Below are positions 1 to 5,122 of a stretch of DNA of 5,122 nt, in pieces; position 1 is the stretch's first letter; the number at the start of each line of letters is the position of its first letter. The notes below the pieces were generated by a model. The model was not told where the DNA came from and ran no database searches. It was given only the letters and a program-made list of their open reading frames with translations. The stretch comes from an uncultured Lachnospiraceae bacterium. GTDB taxonomy: Bacteria; Bacillota_A; Clostridia; Lachnospirales; Lachnospiraceae. The stretch covers positions 1 through 5,122 of the forward strand of contig CACZHN010000203.1 of the NCBI GenBank assembly GCA_902780985.1. The letters are read 5' to 3'. The position numbers were made by a program, and so were the translations under genes.

Positions 1-511
1 TCCATATCAGATCTTTTCTGATCTTATCGTAATCAATCTCTTTCCAGTCGTTCAGGATGTATTCCTGCTCCATATAATCGATGGTCTTCTCAAAAGAATC
101 CTTCCAGCCGAGATGGGAATAATTTGCTACGTTCGGTCTCAGCCATACTGCCCATATGGCAAGCAGATTTACGATAAGAATTATGACAGAACAAACTATC
201 AGAACTATGGTATTCGCTATATAAGAATGCTTCTTAAGTATCGAGAGCCCCCATAACGCGATAAAGAGTGCAACTACTCCAAAGGCCGCATATCTGATTG
301 CCGTAAGCTCCGGGTCGCCTCTGTAGTATTCTTTCAGCATAAAGATTATGTAAACCATAAGAGGAACAGCGCATATTGCTGCCCACATCTTTATCTTCTC
401 TTTCAGAAAATGATGAAGTATTGACAGAACCACCAATGATCAAAGCAGGAATATACACATAAACTGCCATGCCGAATCCGTCTCATATAATAAACCGTAT
501 AGAATCTTCAT
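1..511 (-). pseudogene. Four-helix membrane protein, possible S41 peptidase N-terminus, interrupted by in-frame TGA; partial at left edge
   Basis: The frame begins at an ATG at 511-509 preceded by GGAGGG (526-521) nine bases upstream, an ideal start. It reads 23 codons, meets TGA at 442-440, then continues open to the window edge with clearly protein-like sequence. Hydrophobic segments lie near residues 15-34 (split by the TGA), 43-59, 71-92 and 98-124. A soluble part follows, containing SFEKTIDYMEQEY and DWKEIDYDKI, which resembles the region just before the catalytic core of S41 (tricorn/C-terminal processing) peptidases. The S41 assignment is inference, because the catalytic part lies outside the window. 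The TGA falls in the middle of the first helix, where TGG (Trp) would fit. Either the gene is inactivated, or translation restarts in frame, for example at ATG 388-386 or TTG/GTG at 436-431, giving a three-helix form. A read error is also possible. Confidence 0.65.
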
Positions 512-568
512 ATATCGAATCCCTCCGAACTATCAGGTTGGTTTCAATATATCAAACTCTATACGGTT
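493..568 (-). promoter_or_regulatory. Inverted repeat enclosing the RBS and start codon (candidate mRNA hairpin)
   Basis: On the minus-strand transcript AACCGTATAGA (568-558) is perfectly complementary to TCTATACGGTT (503-493). The pairing can extend inward four more positions (557-554 with 504-507, including two G-U pairs). The loop, about 46 bases, holds the GGAGGG site and the ATG of the membrane protein gene, and the 3' arm covers codons 3-6. There is no U-run after the stem, so it does not look like an intrinsic terminator. A role in controlling translation or protecting a processed 5' end is inference; chance is possible. Confidence 0.4.
521..526 (-). promoter_or_regulatory. Strong Shine-Dalgarno site of the leftmost membrane protein gene
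   Basis: GGAGGG on the minus strand, nine bases before the ATG at 511-509. It fixes the original start of the interrupted membrane gene upstream of the in-frame TGA. It therefore argues that the first 23 codons belong to the gene and are not a chance upstream extension. Confidence 0.7.
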
Positions 569-594
569 AATCTTTGTCTGTTTTTTAATTATTT

Positions 595-1056
595 TTATCT
601 GCCGTGTTTTACATTCAGGCAGGTTGCTTTATAATCATCGGTCTCGTCACCAATTGCCTCTGCTATATCTTCGATAATGTATTTGATAAACTTATCCGTT
701 ACGCCGTGACTGTTCCGGGCTGCGGATATGGCTCCGCACTTGGTATGTCCCAGCATTACGATCACATTTGCATCCAGATGGGAAAATGCATACTCGATGC
801 TTCCCAACTGATGGTTATCCAATACATTTCCCGCAACGCGGATTACAAAGAGTTCTCCGATTCCTGCCGAAAAGATGGCATCCGGAATAACTCTGGAATC
901 CGAACATGTTATGACAATGGCGTACGGATGCTGGCCCTCACGTGCGGTCTGCTGCCTTATATTGAGGGATACATCACCATGATTCCATCCGTCACGAACA
1001 TATATATCGTTGCCTTCTTTTAATCTCTCTAATACCTTTTCATTTTCCTTATTCAT
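595..1056 (-). CDS. Beta-class carbonic anhydrase, short C-terminus
   Basis: Beta-carbonic anhydrases interconvert CO2 and bicarbonate in the cytoplasm using one zinc ion. The zinc ligands are visible as Cys51 (in CSDSR), His104 and Cys107 (in GHTKCGA). The Asp53/Arg55 pair of the active site is present, as are the family stretches RVAGN (73-77) and LGSIEYA (84-90). The ATG at 1056 overlaps the end of the nuclease gene by eight bases, so the two are probably co-translated; the ribosome site is weak (AGAGAG). The protein has 153 residues, whereas related enzymes run about 180-220: it stops right after CLNVKH, where relatives continue through a further helix and a strand ending in a Y..ETG-like motif. 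A different frame stays open from 604 to 533 and may hold the lost tail, which would mean a frameshift. The catalytic residues are intact, but folding and dimer contacts may be affected. The family call is certain; the activity is not. Confidence 0.93.
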   Translation of the reverse strand: MNKENEKVLERLKEGNDIYVRDGWNHGDVSLNIRQQTAREGQHPYAIVITCSDSRVIPDAIFSAGIGELFVIRVAGNVLDNHQLGSIEYAFSHLDANVIVMLGHTKCGAISAARNSHGVTDKFIKYIIEDIAEAIGDETDDYKATCLNVKHGR

Positions 1057-1843
1057 GCGTCTCTCTGCTCTCCCCTGTTCTGTAATCTATTTCAATTCCC
1101 GGCTGCACGTTGTAGATAAATACATGCAGGCTCAGGCTCTTACCTTCATCTTCAACCGAATAAGCTTCTATCTCCACGCCTCTGGCCACCAGTTCACTGC
1201 CCTTGAAGTAAGGCGTTACTCTGTAGAGCACATGCTTATAATTGCCGTCTCTGTCAGGTGTATCCTCATCGTAAAGGAAATGCGCCACCTGATTTTCATA
1301 TGGCAGCATAAGCTCCGAATTGAAATATCTGGTGCCTGTGATGAGATTCTTCTCATTGGCATTCTGACCGGTCAGCATGTATGCGATAAGATGGCATCTG
1401 TTATAAAGATACGGCGGATCCGAATTGACAATTCCCGGATACTTTTCCTGGTTCCATCCCGATGGCTTGATATCTCCTATATCTCCCCTTTTCTCCGTAG
1501 GCATCATGGTGTAATCGATCATGGCTACAGCAGCTCCGCAGCGTCCCATGGAATCAAGATTACTGTATCTTTCTCCGCTGATCTTCTCTATATCGTACTT
1601 GGTAAAGTTCGGCTTATTGTCATTCAGTACTACTGTATCGGTGCCCAAGTAATCCGGTATATCTGCAGGGAAAGCCTCCACGGTTCCGGAGCTGGGTTCG
1701 TCTTCCGCAAACTCGGCTATCGGAAAACCGTCCTCAACGGCTACCTCTTCAAACCAATGATACCTTACCGCAAAAACAGCAAGTACTCCCAGCGTCGCCA
1801 GGAGTACAAGTATAAGAGTTATAATGATTAATCGTTTTTTCAC
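1049..1843 (-). CDS. Membrane-anchored DNA/RNA non-specific endonuclease (beta-beta-alpha-metal type)
   Basis: This enzyme family cleaves DNA and RNA with little sequence preference, using a His general base and a Mg ion (EndA/streptodornase type, Pfam Endonuclea_NS_2). The motif NRCHL at residues 148-152 is the variant of DRGH, with His151 the expected general base. The stretch NEKNLITGTRYFN (163-175) carries the expected metal-binding Asn, probably Asn175. The tail HVLYRVTPYF and FIYNVQPGIEIDY also match the family. An N-terminal hydrophobic helix (about 5-26) after KKR predicts a signal anchor, so the nuclease domain should lie outside the cell. The start chosen is GTG at 1843-1841, one base after the stop of the TSCPD gene: it puts KKR plus the helix at the N-terminus and gives 264 residues. 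The ATG at 1945 would add 34 residues lying inside the upstream gene. A likely role is degrading external nucleic acid for nutrients or uptake (inference). Confidence 0.9.
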   Translation of the reverse strand: MKKRLIIITLILVLLATLGVLAVFAVRYHWFEEVAVEDGFPIAEFAEDEPSSGTVEAFPADIPDYLGTDTVVLNDNKPNFTKYDIEKISGERYSNLDSMGRCGAAVAMIDYTMMPTEKRGDIGDIKPSGWNQEKYPGIVNSDPPYLYNRCHLIAYMLTGQNANEKNLITGTRYFNSELMLPYENQVAHFLYDEDTPDRDGNYKHVLYRVTPYFKGSELVARGVEIEAYSVEDEGKSLSLHVFIYNVQPGIEIDYRTGESRETHE

Positions 1844-1844
1844 T

Positions 1845-2105
1845 CTATGAAGCTTCTCCCAATGCTCCGCTGATAGCCTTCGATAACTGATCAGCACATG
1901 AAGTCTTCTTAAATCCGCAGGTATTACCTGCAAGAACTTCAGCAATCTGTGCAGCGTCCTTACCTTCTACCAGTCTGCCGATAGCCTTAAGGTTTCCGTT
2001 GCATCCGCCCTCAAACTTTACGTTGTGGAGCTTCTTCTCCTCATCCAGATCAAAATCAATCTTTACCGAACAAACTCCGCTCGGTCTGAAACTTACGTGA
2101 TTCAT
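1845..2105 (-). CDS. TSCPD domain-containing protein, TIGR03905-like
   Basis: An 86-residue protein resembling the TIGR03905 family of small TSCPD-domain proteins, related to the C-terminal Cys-containing segment of some ribonucleotide reductases. Four cysteines (Cys12, Cys35, Cys63, Cys70) sit in FRPSGVCS, GGCNGN, TCGFKKTSC and are probably metal ligands. The signature reads TSCAD here instead of TSCPD, a single Pro-to-Ala change. The start is well supported: AAAGGAGG at 2119-2112 lies six bases upstream of ATG 2105. The gene ends one base before the GTG start of the nuclease gene, so the two are translationally linked. The biochemical role of the stand-alone family is not known; no function is claimed. 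Confidence 0.88.
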   Translation of the reverse strand: MNHVSFRPSGVCSVKIDFDLDEEKKLHNVKFEGGCNGNLKAIGRLVEGKDAAQIAEVLAGNTCGFKKTSCADQLSKAISGALGEAS

Positions 2106-2127
2106 ATATTTCCTCCTTTGATACCGA

Positions 2128-2718
2128 TTATTCCTCTTCCGTCAATTCTTCTTCGGAGATCTTATTGGTATGCATATTTTCAAACATTGTATCAAGTTCT
2201 TTTAAAAGTTCATAGTCCTTATCGGAATATTGTTTATATTCAGATATACCGTAAGTCTCGTAACTGTCGCCGCCGACAGATGAATTATCATATGTAAATC
2301 TGTATCCCCAGCTGGCATAATCCGTTATAAAATCATCACTGTCCTCACGGTACTGCAGATCAAGAACATTCTTTCTTACAATAAATGCAGCGAACTTTGC
2401 CACTTCTTCATCCGATACTTCGTACTTGGTCACTATAGTCGGATCTTCAAAGCTTGAGCGGTCTTCCTTTGTAATTATCCATTTACCGCTCGCATCCTTT
2501 TCCAGATCTTCTCTGTGTCTTGCTCCGTCCATATCGCTGTAACCCGGAGAATAGCTGAAGGCAAGGAATTCGCCTACCTCTGTCTTCTCGGTTTTTGTTG
2601 ACGGCTCGTGAGTCTTATCCCCGTCCTTATTCTTCTTATGCCAGAACAACACAGCAACACCCCCTATCAGCACAATTATAAGAAATATAACGATTATAAA
2701 TATGTGCCACCTTCTCAT
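2128..2718 (-). CDS. Hypothetical membrane-anchored extracytoplasmic protein
   Basis: Not recognised. The 196-residue protein begins MRRWH, followed by one strong hydrophobic helix (about 5-26), then a charged linker rich in Lys, Asp, Thr and Glu (27-47) and an acidic soluble domain. This fits a single-pass protein with its N-terminus inside and its bulk outside the membrane, with no lipobox Cys. The domain has alternating aromatic and polar residues (for example WGYRFTYDN, 138-146) that suggest beta structure, and the C-terminus is a Glu-rich tail (EEELTEEE). The start is supported by AAGGGG at 2730-2725, six bases before ATG 2718. It lies 17 bases after the preceding gene and 22 before the TSCPD gene, so it is probably in the same transcript. 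A surface or envelope role is only inferred from topology. Confidence 0.82.
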   Translation of the reverse strand: MRRWHIFIIVIFLIIVLIGGVAVLFWHKKNKDGDKTHEPSTKTEKTEVGEFLAFSYSPGYSDMDGARHREDLEKDASGKWIITKEDRSSFEDPTIVTKYEVSDEEVAKFAAFIVRKNVLDLQYREDSDDFITDYASWGYRFTYDNSSVGGDSYETYGISEYKQYSDKDYELLKELDTMFENMHTNKISEEELTEEE

Positions 2719-2735
2719 ACATTTCCCCTTATATC

Positions 2736-3290
2736 TTACTCATCCCTGAATCTGTATATCTCACGGAGATTGCACAGCTTCACGCGAAGCGGTATTCGCA
2801 TTCTCCTTCCGCCTTTGAACATAGCATAATTGTTGTGCTTATTCAGACGCACATCCATCGGGGTGGAACTTACCCCTTCCATTCTTACATCCACGATCTG
2901 ATAATCGTCAAATTCCGTTATAATAACGAACAGATCTCCGCGAAGATTGATCTTCGAACGTCTCAGGAGATCCGTGAGTTTCTCCATGCTGTAGGGCTCA
3001 TTCGTCGAACCCGGTTTATAGAACCAGCTTCCCGGATCATCGCTTTCGGCTGTCACGTCGAAATAATACTTCTTGTCCCTTACCCTCTCATATCGGGAGT
3101 TATATCCGAACTCCAGCAGTGTATACCTGAGTCCGGTCATCTTTCTGATCTTTCCGTCGGTCAGTCCGAAGTACGCTCTGTATGCCGCCGTAAAACCGTT
3201 ATCTGTTCCTGCATACATCAGATATTTCGGCGGTTTTCCGGATACTTTTCTTAATTTATCTTCTACTCCGTATTGTTGTACGTAACTCAT
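2736..3290 (-). CDS. Hypothetical protein
   Basis: Not recognised. A 184-residue soluble protein with no signal peptide or membrane helix and only one cysteine. It is rich in Arg, Lys and Tyr and has alternating hydrophobic stretches such as GDLFVIITEFDDYQIVDVRMEG (residues near 119-140) that suggest beta strands. The C-terminal third is basic (FKGGRRMRIPLRVKL). It begins 12 bases after the stop of the AlkZ-related gene and in the same frame as it, separated by tandem TGA codons. The ribosome site before the ATG is poor (GAGA about ten bases upstream), so translation probably depends on termination of the upstream gene. This suggests the two products are needed together, but no function can be assigned from sequence. 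Confidence 0.8.
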   Translation of the reverse strand: MSYVQQYGVEDKLRKVSGKPPKYLMYAGTDNGFTAAYRAYFGLTDGKIRKMTGLRYTLLEFGYNSRYERVRDKKYYFDVTAESDDPGSWFYKPGSTNEPYSMEKLTDLLRRSKINLRGDLFVIITEFDDYQIVDVRMEGVSSTPMDVRLNKHNNYAMFKGGRRMRIPLRVKLCNLREIYRFRDE

Positions 3291-3302
3291 CTGTCTATCT
3301 CA

Positions 3303-3998
3303 TCAGCCTTTCAATATTTTTGCAATCCATTTATCTTCAACTCCCGGAAGAATCTTCCGGAAATGCTTGAACAGTCTTTCATACGACTCTTCAGGCTCTC
3401 TTGTATATACTTTATTTATGAACTTCTTACCAAAGAACTTTTCCGGTGTGGAATATTCCGCTATTCCCCAGCCGTACTCATTTCCTTCTTTATCGGTCTC
3501 GTATTTAAAATCCGATATGATAACATAGCACTGCTTCTGCAGTCTGGCTATGGAACTGTCAAATCCCGTCTTTCCGCCCTTCTTATAGTTTCCCAGCTTC
3601 TTCAAGGTCTTTGAATATACGGGTGCTTCCTTATCCAGAAGTTCGAACAGGTCTCTGTCCGCATAGGATGCAAACCCGTCGGAGAATCTGGCATCGAAGT
3701 CATATCCGTCTCTTCTGTAATTGGCAAAGTCAGGGAACCATTTGGAACTTATATACATGGCCTTGCCTCTGTAGAACTTACCGTAGGCGCATTTGGCTGT
3801 ATTTATGACAGGGCCTTTCCATTCCCAGACATCCCAGAATCCGTTGTCACCGTCGTCAAACCAGTGTCCCGGGGCTATATGTTCTTCTATTGAGAAGCCT
3901 TCTATATTGTTTTCGAAGAAGGGAACAAATCCCAGTTCATTTATCACATTTATAAGATCCTCGATGGAATCTATCTTAAAATCGTCAAAGAATGTCAT
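3303..3998 (-). CDS. AlkZ-related protein
   Basis: A 231-residue protein that matches my memory of clostridial proteins named AlkZ-related, after the YcaQ/AlkZ DNA glycosylases that unhook interstrand crosslinks. Typical stretches are WDVWEWKGP (55-63), CAYGKFYRGKA (70-80), KWFPDFANYRRDGYDFDAR (86-104), and EYGWGIAEYSTPEKFFG (174-190). It is much shorter than true AlkZ (about 400 residues), and I do not see the AlkZ catalytic motif with confidence, so glycosylase activity should not be assumed. There is no signal peptide; it is probably cytoplasmic. GAGG at 4006-4003 lies four bases before ATG 3998. The gene follows the fructosamine-kinase scrap by 13 bases and precedes an unrecognised gene by 12, suggesting co-transcription with the latter. 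The ORF is confident; the family name is moderately so. Confidence 0.85.
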   Translation of the reverse strand: MTFFDDFKIDSIEDLINVINELGFVPFFENNIEGFSIEEHIAPGHWFDDGDNGFWDVWEWKGPVINTAKCAYGKFYRGKAMYISSKWFPDFANYRRDGYDFDARFSDGFASYADRDLFELLDKEAPVYSKTLKKLGNYKKGGKTGFDSSIARLQKQCYVIISDFKYETDKEGNEYGWGIAEYSTPEKFFGKKFINKVYTREPEESYERLFKHFRKILPGVEDKWIAKILKG

Positions 3999-4011
3999 AC
4001 TACCTCATTCC

Positions 4012-4142
4012 TTACAGGTACTTACCCGCTATCCTCATAACTTCCCGCAGATACATGCCTCCGAACAAATTCAGGTGATTCAGCATATGGTAAATGTTAT
4101 AAACGTTCCTTCTACAATTGAATTATAAATCGTAAGTCCCAT
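4012..4142 (-). pseudogene. Remnant of a fructosamine kinase C-terminus
   Basis: Between the DUF4186 gene and the AlkZ-related gene there is no intact gene, but one minus-strand frame (4122-4012, ending in TAA) reads RRNVYNIYHMLNHLNLFGG then MYLREVMRIAGKYL. This closely matches the end of fructosamine/ketosamine-3-kinases (typically ERRDLYNLYHLLNHLNLFGxxYLxxV...), which phosphorylate sugars attached to protein amines. Only about 33 residues of a roughly 290-residue family are left. Just upstream, another frame from 4142 reads GLTIYNSIVEG, which could be the preceding part of the kinase with a one-base shift near 4108-4112. No kinase catalytic region is present in the window. I interpret it as a decayed gene end left after a deletion or replacement. 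No function is expected. Confidence 0.7.
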
Positions 4143-4148
4143 ATCACC

Positions 4149-4586
4149 TTAGTCAAATGTGATCGTCATCTGTTCGTTCTCTCGCAGTTCCTTATTGATT
4201 TCCGCGTTTTGCTGTTCTGTCGGGCTATATCCCTGCATTTCCCTCTCTATCCAGCTCATCAATACATTTACCACATAAGCCTGCTCTTCTCCCGTAAGAG
4301 CTCTTTTCTCGGGAATGTAATGCCACTTCCTGAGACATCCTCTGCAGCAGCAAGCCGTGGCGTGCTGGCCGATAAATACGGGATGTCCCTTTGTAGGCGT
4401 CTGCTTTCCCTCGTTGGGGATCAAAGCAGGTGCAAGCCGGGATGCTACGAAGTCCTTTGCATGGGCTCTTATCGTATCGATTCCCTTATCCAGCACATAC
4501 TGCTTATCCTTATCCTTCAGGTGAAATCCGTTTCTGAACTTGGACTTGGAGAGCTTTTCAAATAATACATTAAGATCATTCATCAT
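4149..4586 (-). CDS. DUF4186 family protein
   Basis: A 145-residue protein matching the DUF4186 family, whose function is unknown. Characteristic stretches are SKFRNGFHLKDKDKQYV (15-31), KGIDTIRAHAKDFVASRLAP (34-53), GKQTPTKGHPVFIGQHATA (60-78), CCCRGCLRKWH (79-89) and LTGEEQAYVVNVLMSWIERE (97-116). The cluster His68, His75, Cys79-81, Cys84 and His89 could bind a metal such as zinc (inference). Residues after about 118 form a Gln/Glu/Asn-rich tail that I do not recognise as part of the family core. The start overlaps the stop of the DUF3006-like gene in ATGA (4586-4583); a second ATG at 4583 is an alternative. No separate ribosome site is obvious, so it is probably translated by coupling. It is probably a cytoplasmic protein. 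Confidence 0.88.
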   Translation of the reverse strand: MMNDLNVLFEKLSKSKFRNGFHLKDKDKQYVLDKGIDTIRAHAKDFVASRLAPALIPNEGKQTPTKGHPVFIGQHATACCCRGCLRKWHYIPEKRALTGEEQAYVVNVLMSWIEREMQGYSPTEQQNAEINKELRENEQMTITFD

Positions 4587-4756
4587 ATCATACTGTACTG
4601 AAACATTTCATAAGCCAGCTTGCTGCCTTCCGAGATTTCTGCCGGAAGCAAAGCTCTGGCCACGCATTTCAACTCCTCATCGGGCTCCGCGATATTCTTG
4701 AGATAGGCGTAGTCCCCATCGAGTCTTTCTACTGTGTATTCTATACGTTCAAACAT
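4583..4756 (-). CDS. Small DUF3006-like protein
   Basis: A 57-codon gene on the minus strand, well supported despite its size. AGAGG at 4767-4763 lies six bases before ATG 4756, and the TGA stop overlaps the ATG of the DUF4186 gene. The product starts MFERIEYTVERLDGDYAYL and contains CVARALLPAEISEGSKL (31-47). The pattern of 'I/V-x-R-h-D/E-G-D-Y/F-A' followed by 'LLP...I.EG' is that of DUF3006 proteins, small beta-strand domains of unknown function. No signal peptide or membrane helix is seen. Stop-start overlap with DUF4186 implies joint expression. The DUF3006 assignment comes from memory of the motif and is moderately secure; the reading frame is secure. Confidence 0.78.
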   Translation of the reverse strand: MFERIEYTVERLDGDYAYLKNIAEPDEELKCVARALLPAEISEGSKLAYEMFQYSMI

Positions 4757-4786
4757 TTTAAACCTCTGTTATCTATAATTGTCGGA

Positions 4787-5122
4787 TCAGAACTCTATCT
4801 GATATTCCAGATATAATCTGTTTTCCTTCTCTACTTCACTGAGAACCGTACCGTTTCCCTTAAGCTTGAATTTCTTCAGGATGGTATCGATCTTAATCGC
4901 TTCGCTTTCCTTCAGCCCGCTGGCGGCATTGTACTTAATCGTGTACGTTTTGGATGTAACGGCATCCGAGCCCTGCATTCTCGCATTTATAAGGCTGTTT
5001 ATCTCGGCATCGTCTCTGAAATAATTAAGCTTAGGCGTCATCGGATTTGCATTTCCGTCATAACTGCATTCCGATATCAGTTCGAAGTTGGTGAATTCCT
5101 TTTCGCCGTTTTCTTCCTTCTT
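4787..5122 (-). CDS. Hypothetical protein, C-terminal part (runs off right edge)
   Basis: The frame is open from the window's right edge to TGA at 4789-4787, giving at least 111 residues; the true start lies outside. An internal ATG at 5041 would give 84 residues, but the upstream codons are protein-like (EEN, FTNFELISECSYDGNANP), there is no ribosome site before that ATG, and nothing stops the frame, so a longer protein is more likely. The visible part is soluble, rich in Lys, Asn, Glu and Ser, with an Asn-rich segment (SLINARMQGSDAVTSKTYTI) and a final strand-like YLEYQIEF. I do not recognise the family. It ends 30 bases before the DUF3006-like gene, so it is probably the upstream gene of the same transcript. 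Confidence 0.75.
   Translation of the reverse strand, partial: KKEENGEKEFTNFELISECSYDGNANPMTPKLNYFRDDAEINSLINARMQGSDAVTSKTYTIKYNAASGLKESEAIKIDTILKKFKLKGNGTVLSEVEKENRLYLEYQIEF

Noticed and set aside
440..442. Reassignment of TGA to tryptophan or glycine (genetic code 4 or 25)
   Set aside because: TGA serves as the natural stop of at least three genes here, TGG is used freely for Trp, and no other gene has an internal TGA.
234..470. A 78-codon minus-strand frame beginning at ATG 470
   Set aside because: It overlaps, in another frame, the membrane protein frame that has a strong RBS and clear helices. Its own product has no helix pattern or family resemblance and it has no RBS.
512..594. Terminator after the carbonic anhydrase gene
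   Set aside because: The only stem nearby (493-568) encloses the next gene's start and is not followed by a U-run on the minus transcript.
604..1023. A 139-codon plus-strand frame
   Set aside because: Antisense shadow of the carbonic anhydrase gene, which carries all zinc ligands.
1010..1831. A 273-codon open frame on the plus strand
   Set aside because: It is antisense to the endonuclease gene, whose active-site motifs are unmistakable; the plus-strand product looks like random sequence rich in Ile, Arg, Ser and His.
4129..4156. Promoter-like TTGACT (4156-4151) and TACGAT (4134-4129), spacing 16, on the minus strand; also TATAAT at 4127-4122
   Set aside because: The -10 element matches only four of six bases, the perfect TATAAT has no matching -35 at normal spacing, and the site lies in a decayed gene at the end of a coding region. 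Too weak to list.
2835..4565. Several plus-strand frames of 65-139 codons (near 2835-3254, 3273-3614, 3793-4128, 4209-4565)
   Set aside because: All lie opposite well-supported minus-strand genes, with no RBS or family motif of their own.
1..5122. tRNA, rRNA, CRISPR arrays, insertion sequences, attachment sites
   Set aside because: No cloverleaf-like segment, regularly spaced repeats, transposase motif or terminal inverted repeats were seen; nearly all the sequence is accounted for by coding genes.

Overview
The window reads as a compact block of leftward (minus-strand) genes from a moderate-GC Firmicute. The best guess is a Lachnospiraceae-type gut or rumen clostridium (Butyrivibrio/Roseburia-like). 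This rests on the style of the protein families (TIGR03905-type TSCPD protein, the NRCH variant of the non-specific endonuclease, AlkZ-related protein, DUF4186 and DUF3006-like small proteins), frequent ATA and AGA codons, and strong GGAGG-type ribosome binding sites. The taxonomic call is inference; no rRNA or marker gene is present.

Layout in the direction of transcription, right to left: (1) 3' end of an unrecognised gene running in from the right edge (5122-4787). (2) A 57-residue DUF3006-like protein (4756-4583), stop-start coupled to (3) a DUF4186 protein with a Cys/His cluster (4586-4149). (4) A decayed C-terminal scrap of a fructosamine kinase (about 4142-4012). (5) An AlkZ-related protein (3998-3303). 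(6) An unrecognised 184-residue protein (3290-2736). (7) An unrecognised membrane-anchored protein (2718-2128). (8) A TSCPD-domain protein (2105-1845). (9) A membrane-anchored DNA/RNA non-specific endonuclease starting at GTG (1843-1049). (10) A beta-carbonic anhydrase with a missing C-terminus (1056-595). (11) A four-helix membrane protein with the beginning of what may be an S41 peptidase domain, running off the left edge and interrupted by an in-frame TGA (511-1).

Most genes are separated by 1-30 bases or overlap, so one or a few polycistronic transcripts are likely, but functions are mixed (CO2/bicarbonate, nuclease, possible DNA-repair relative, small domains of unknown function) and no single pathway is evident. 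I see no convincing terminator, tRNA, rRNA, CRISPR array or insertion sequence. The most interesting signals are three gene-decay events close to otherwise intact genes (TGA in the membrane gene, clipped carbonic anhydrase, fructosamine-kinase remnant) and an 11-bp perfect inverted repeat whose arms enclose the ribosome binding site and start codon of the leftmost gene. I did not find a clear new defence or mobile system.
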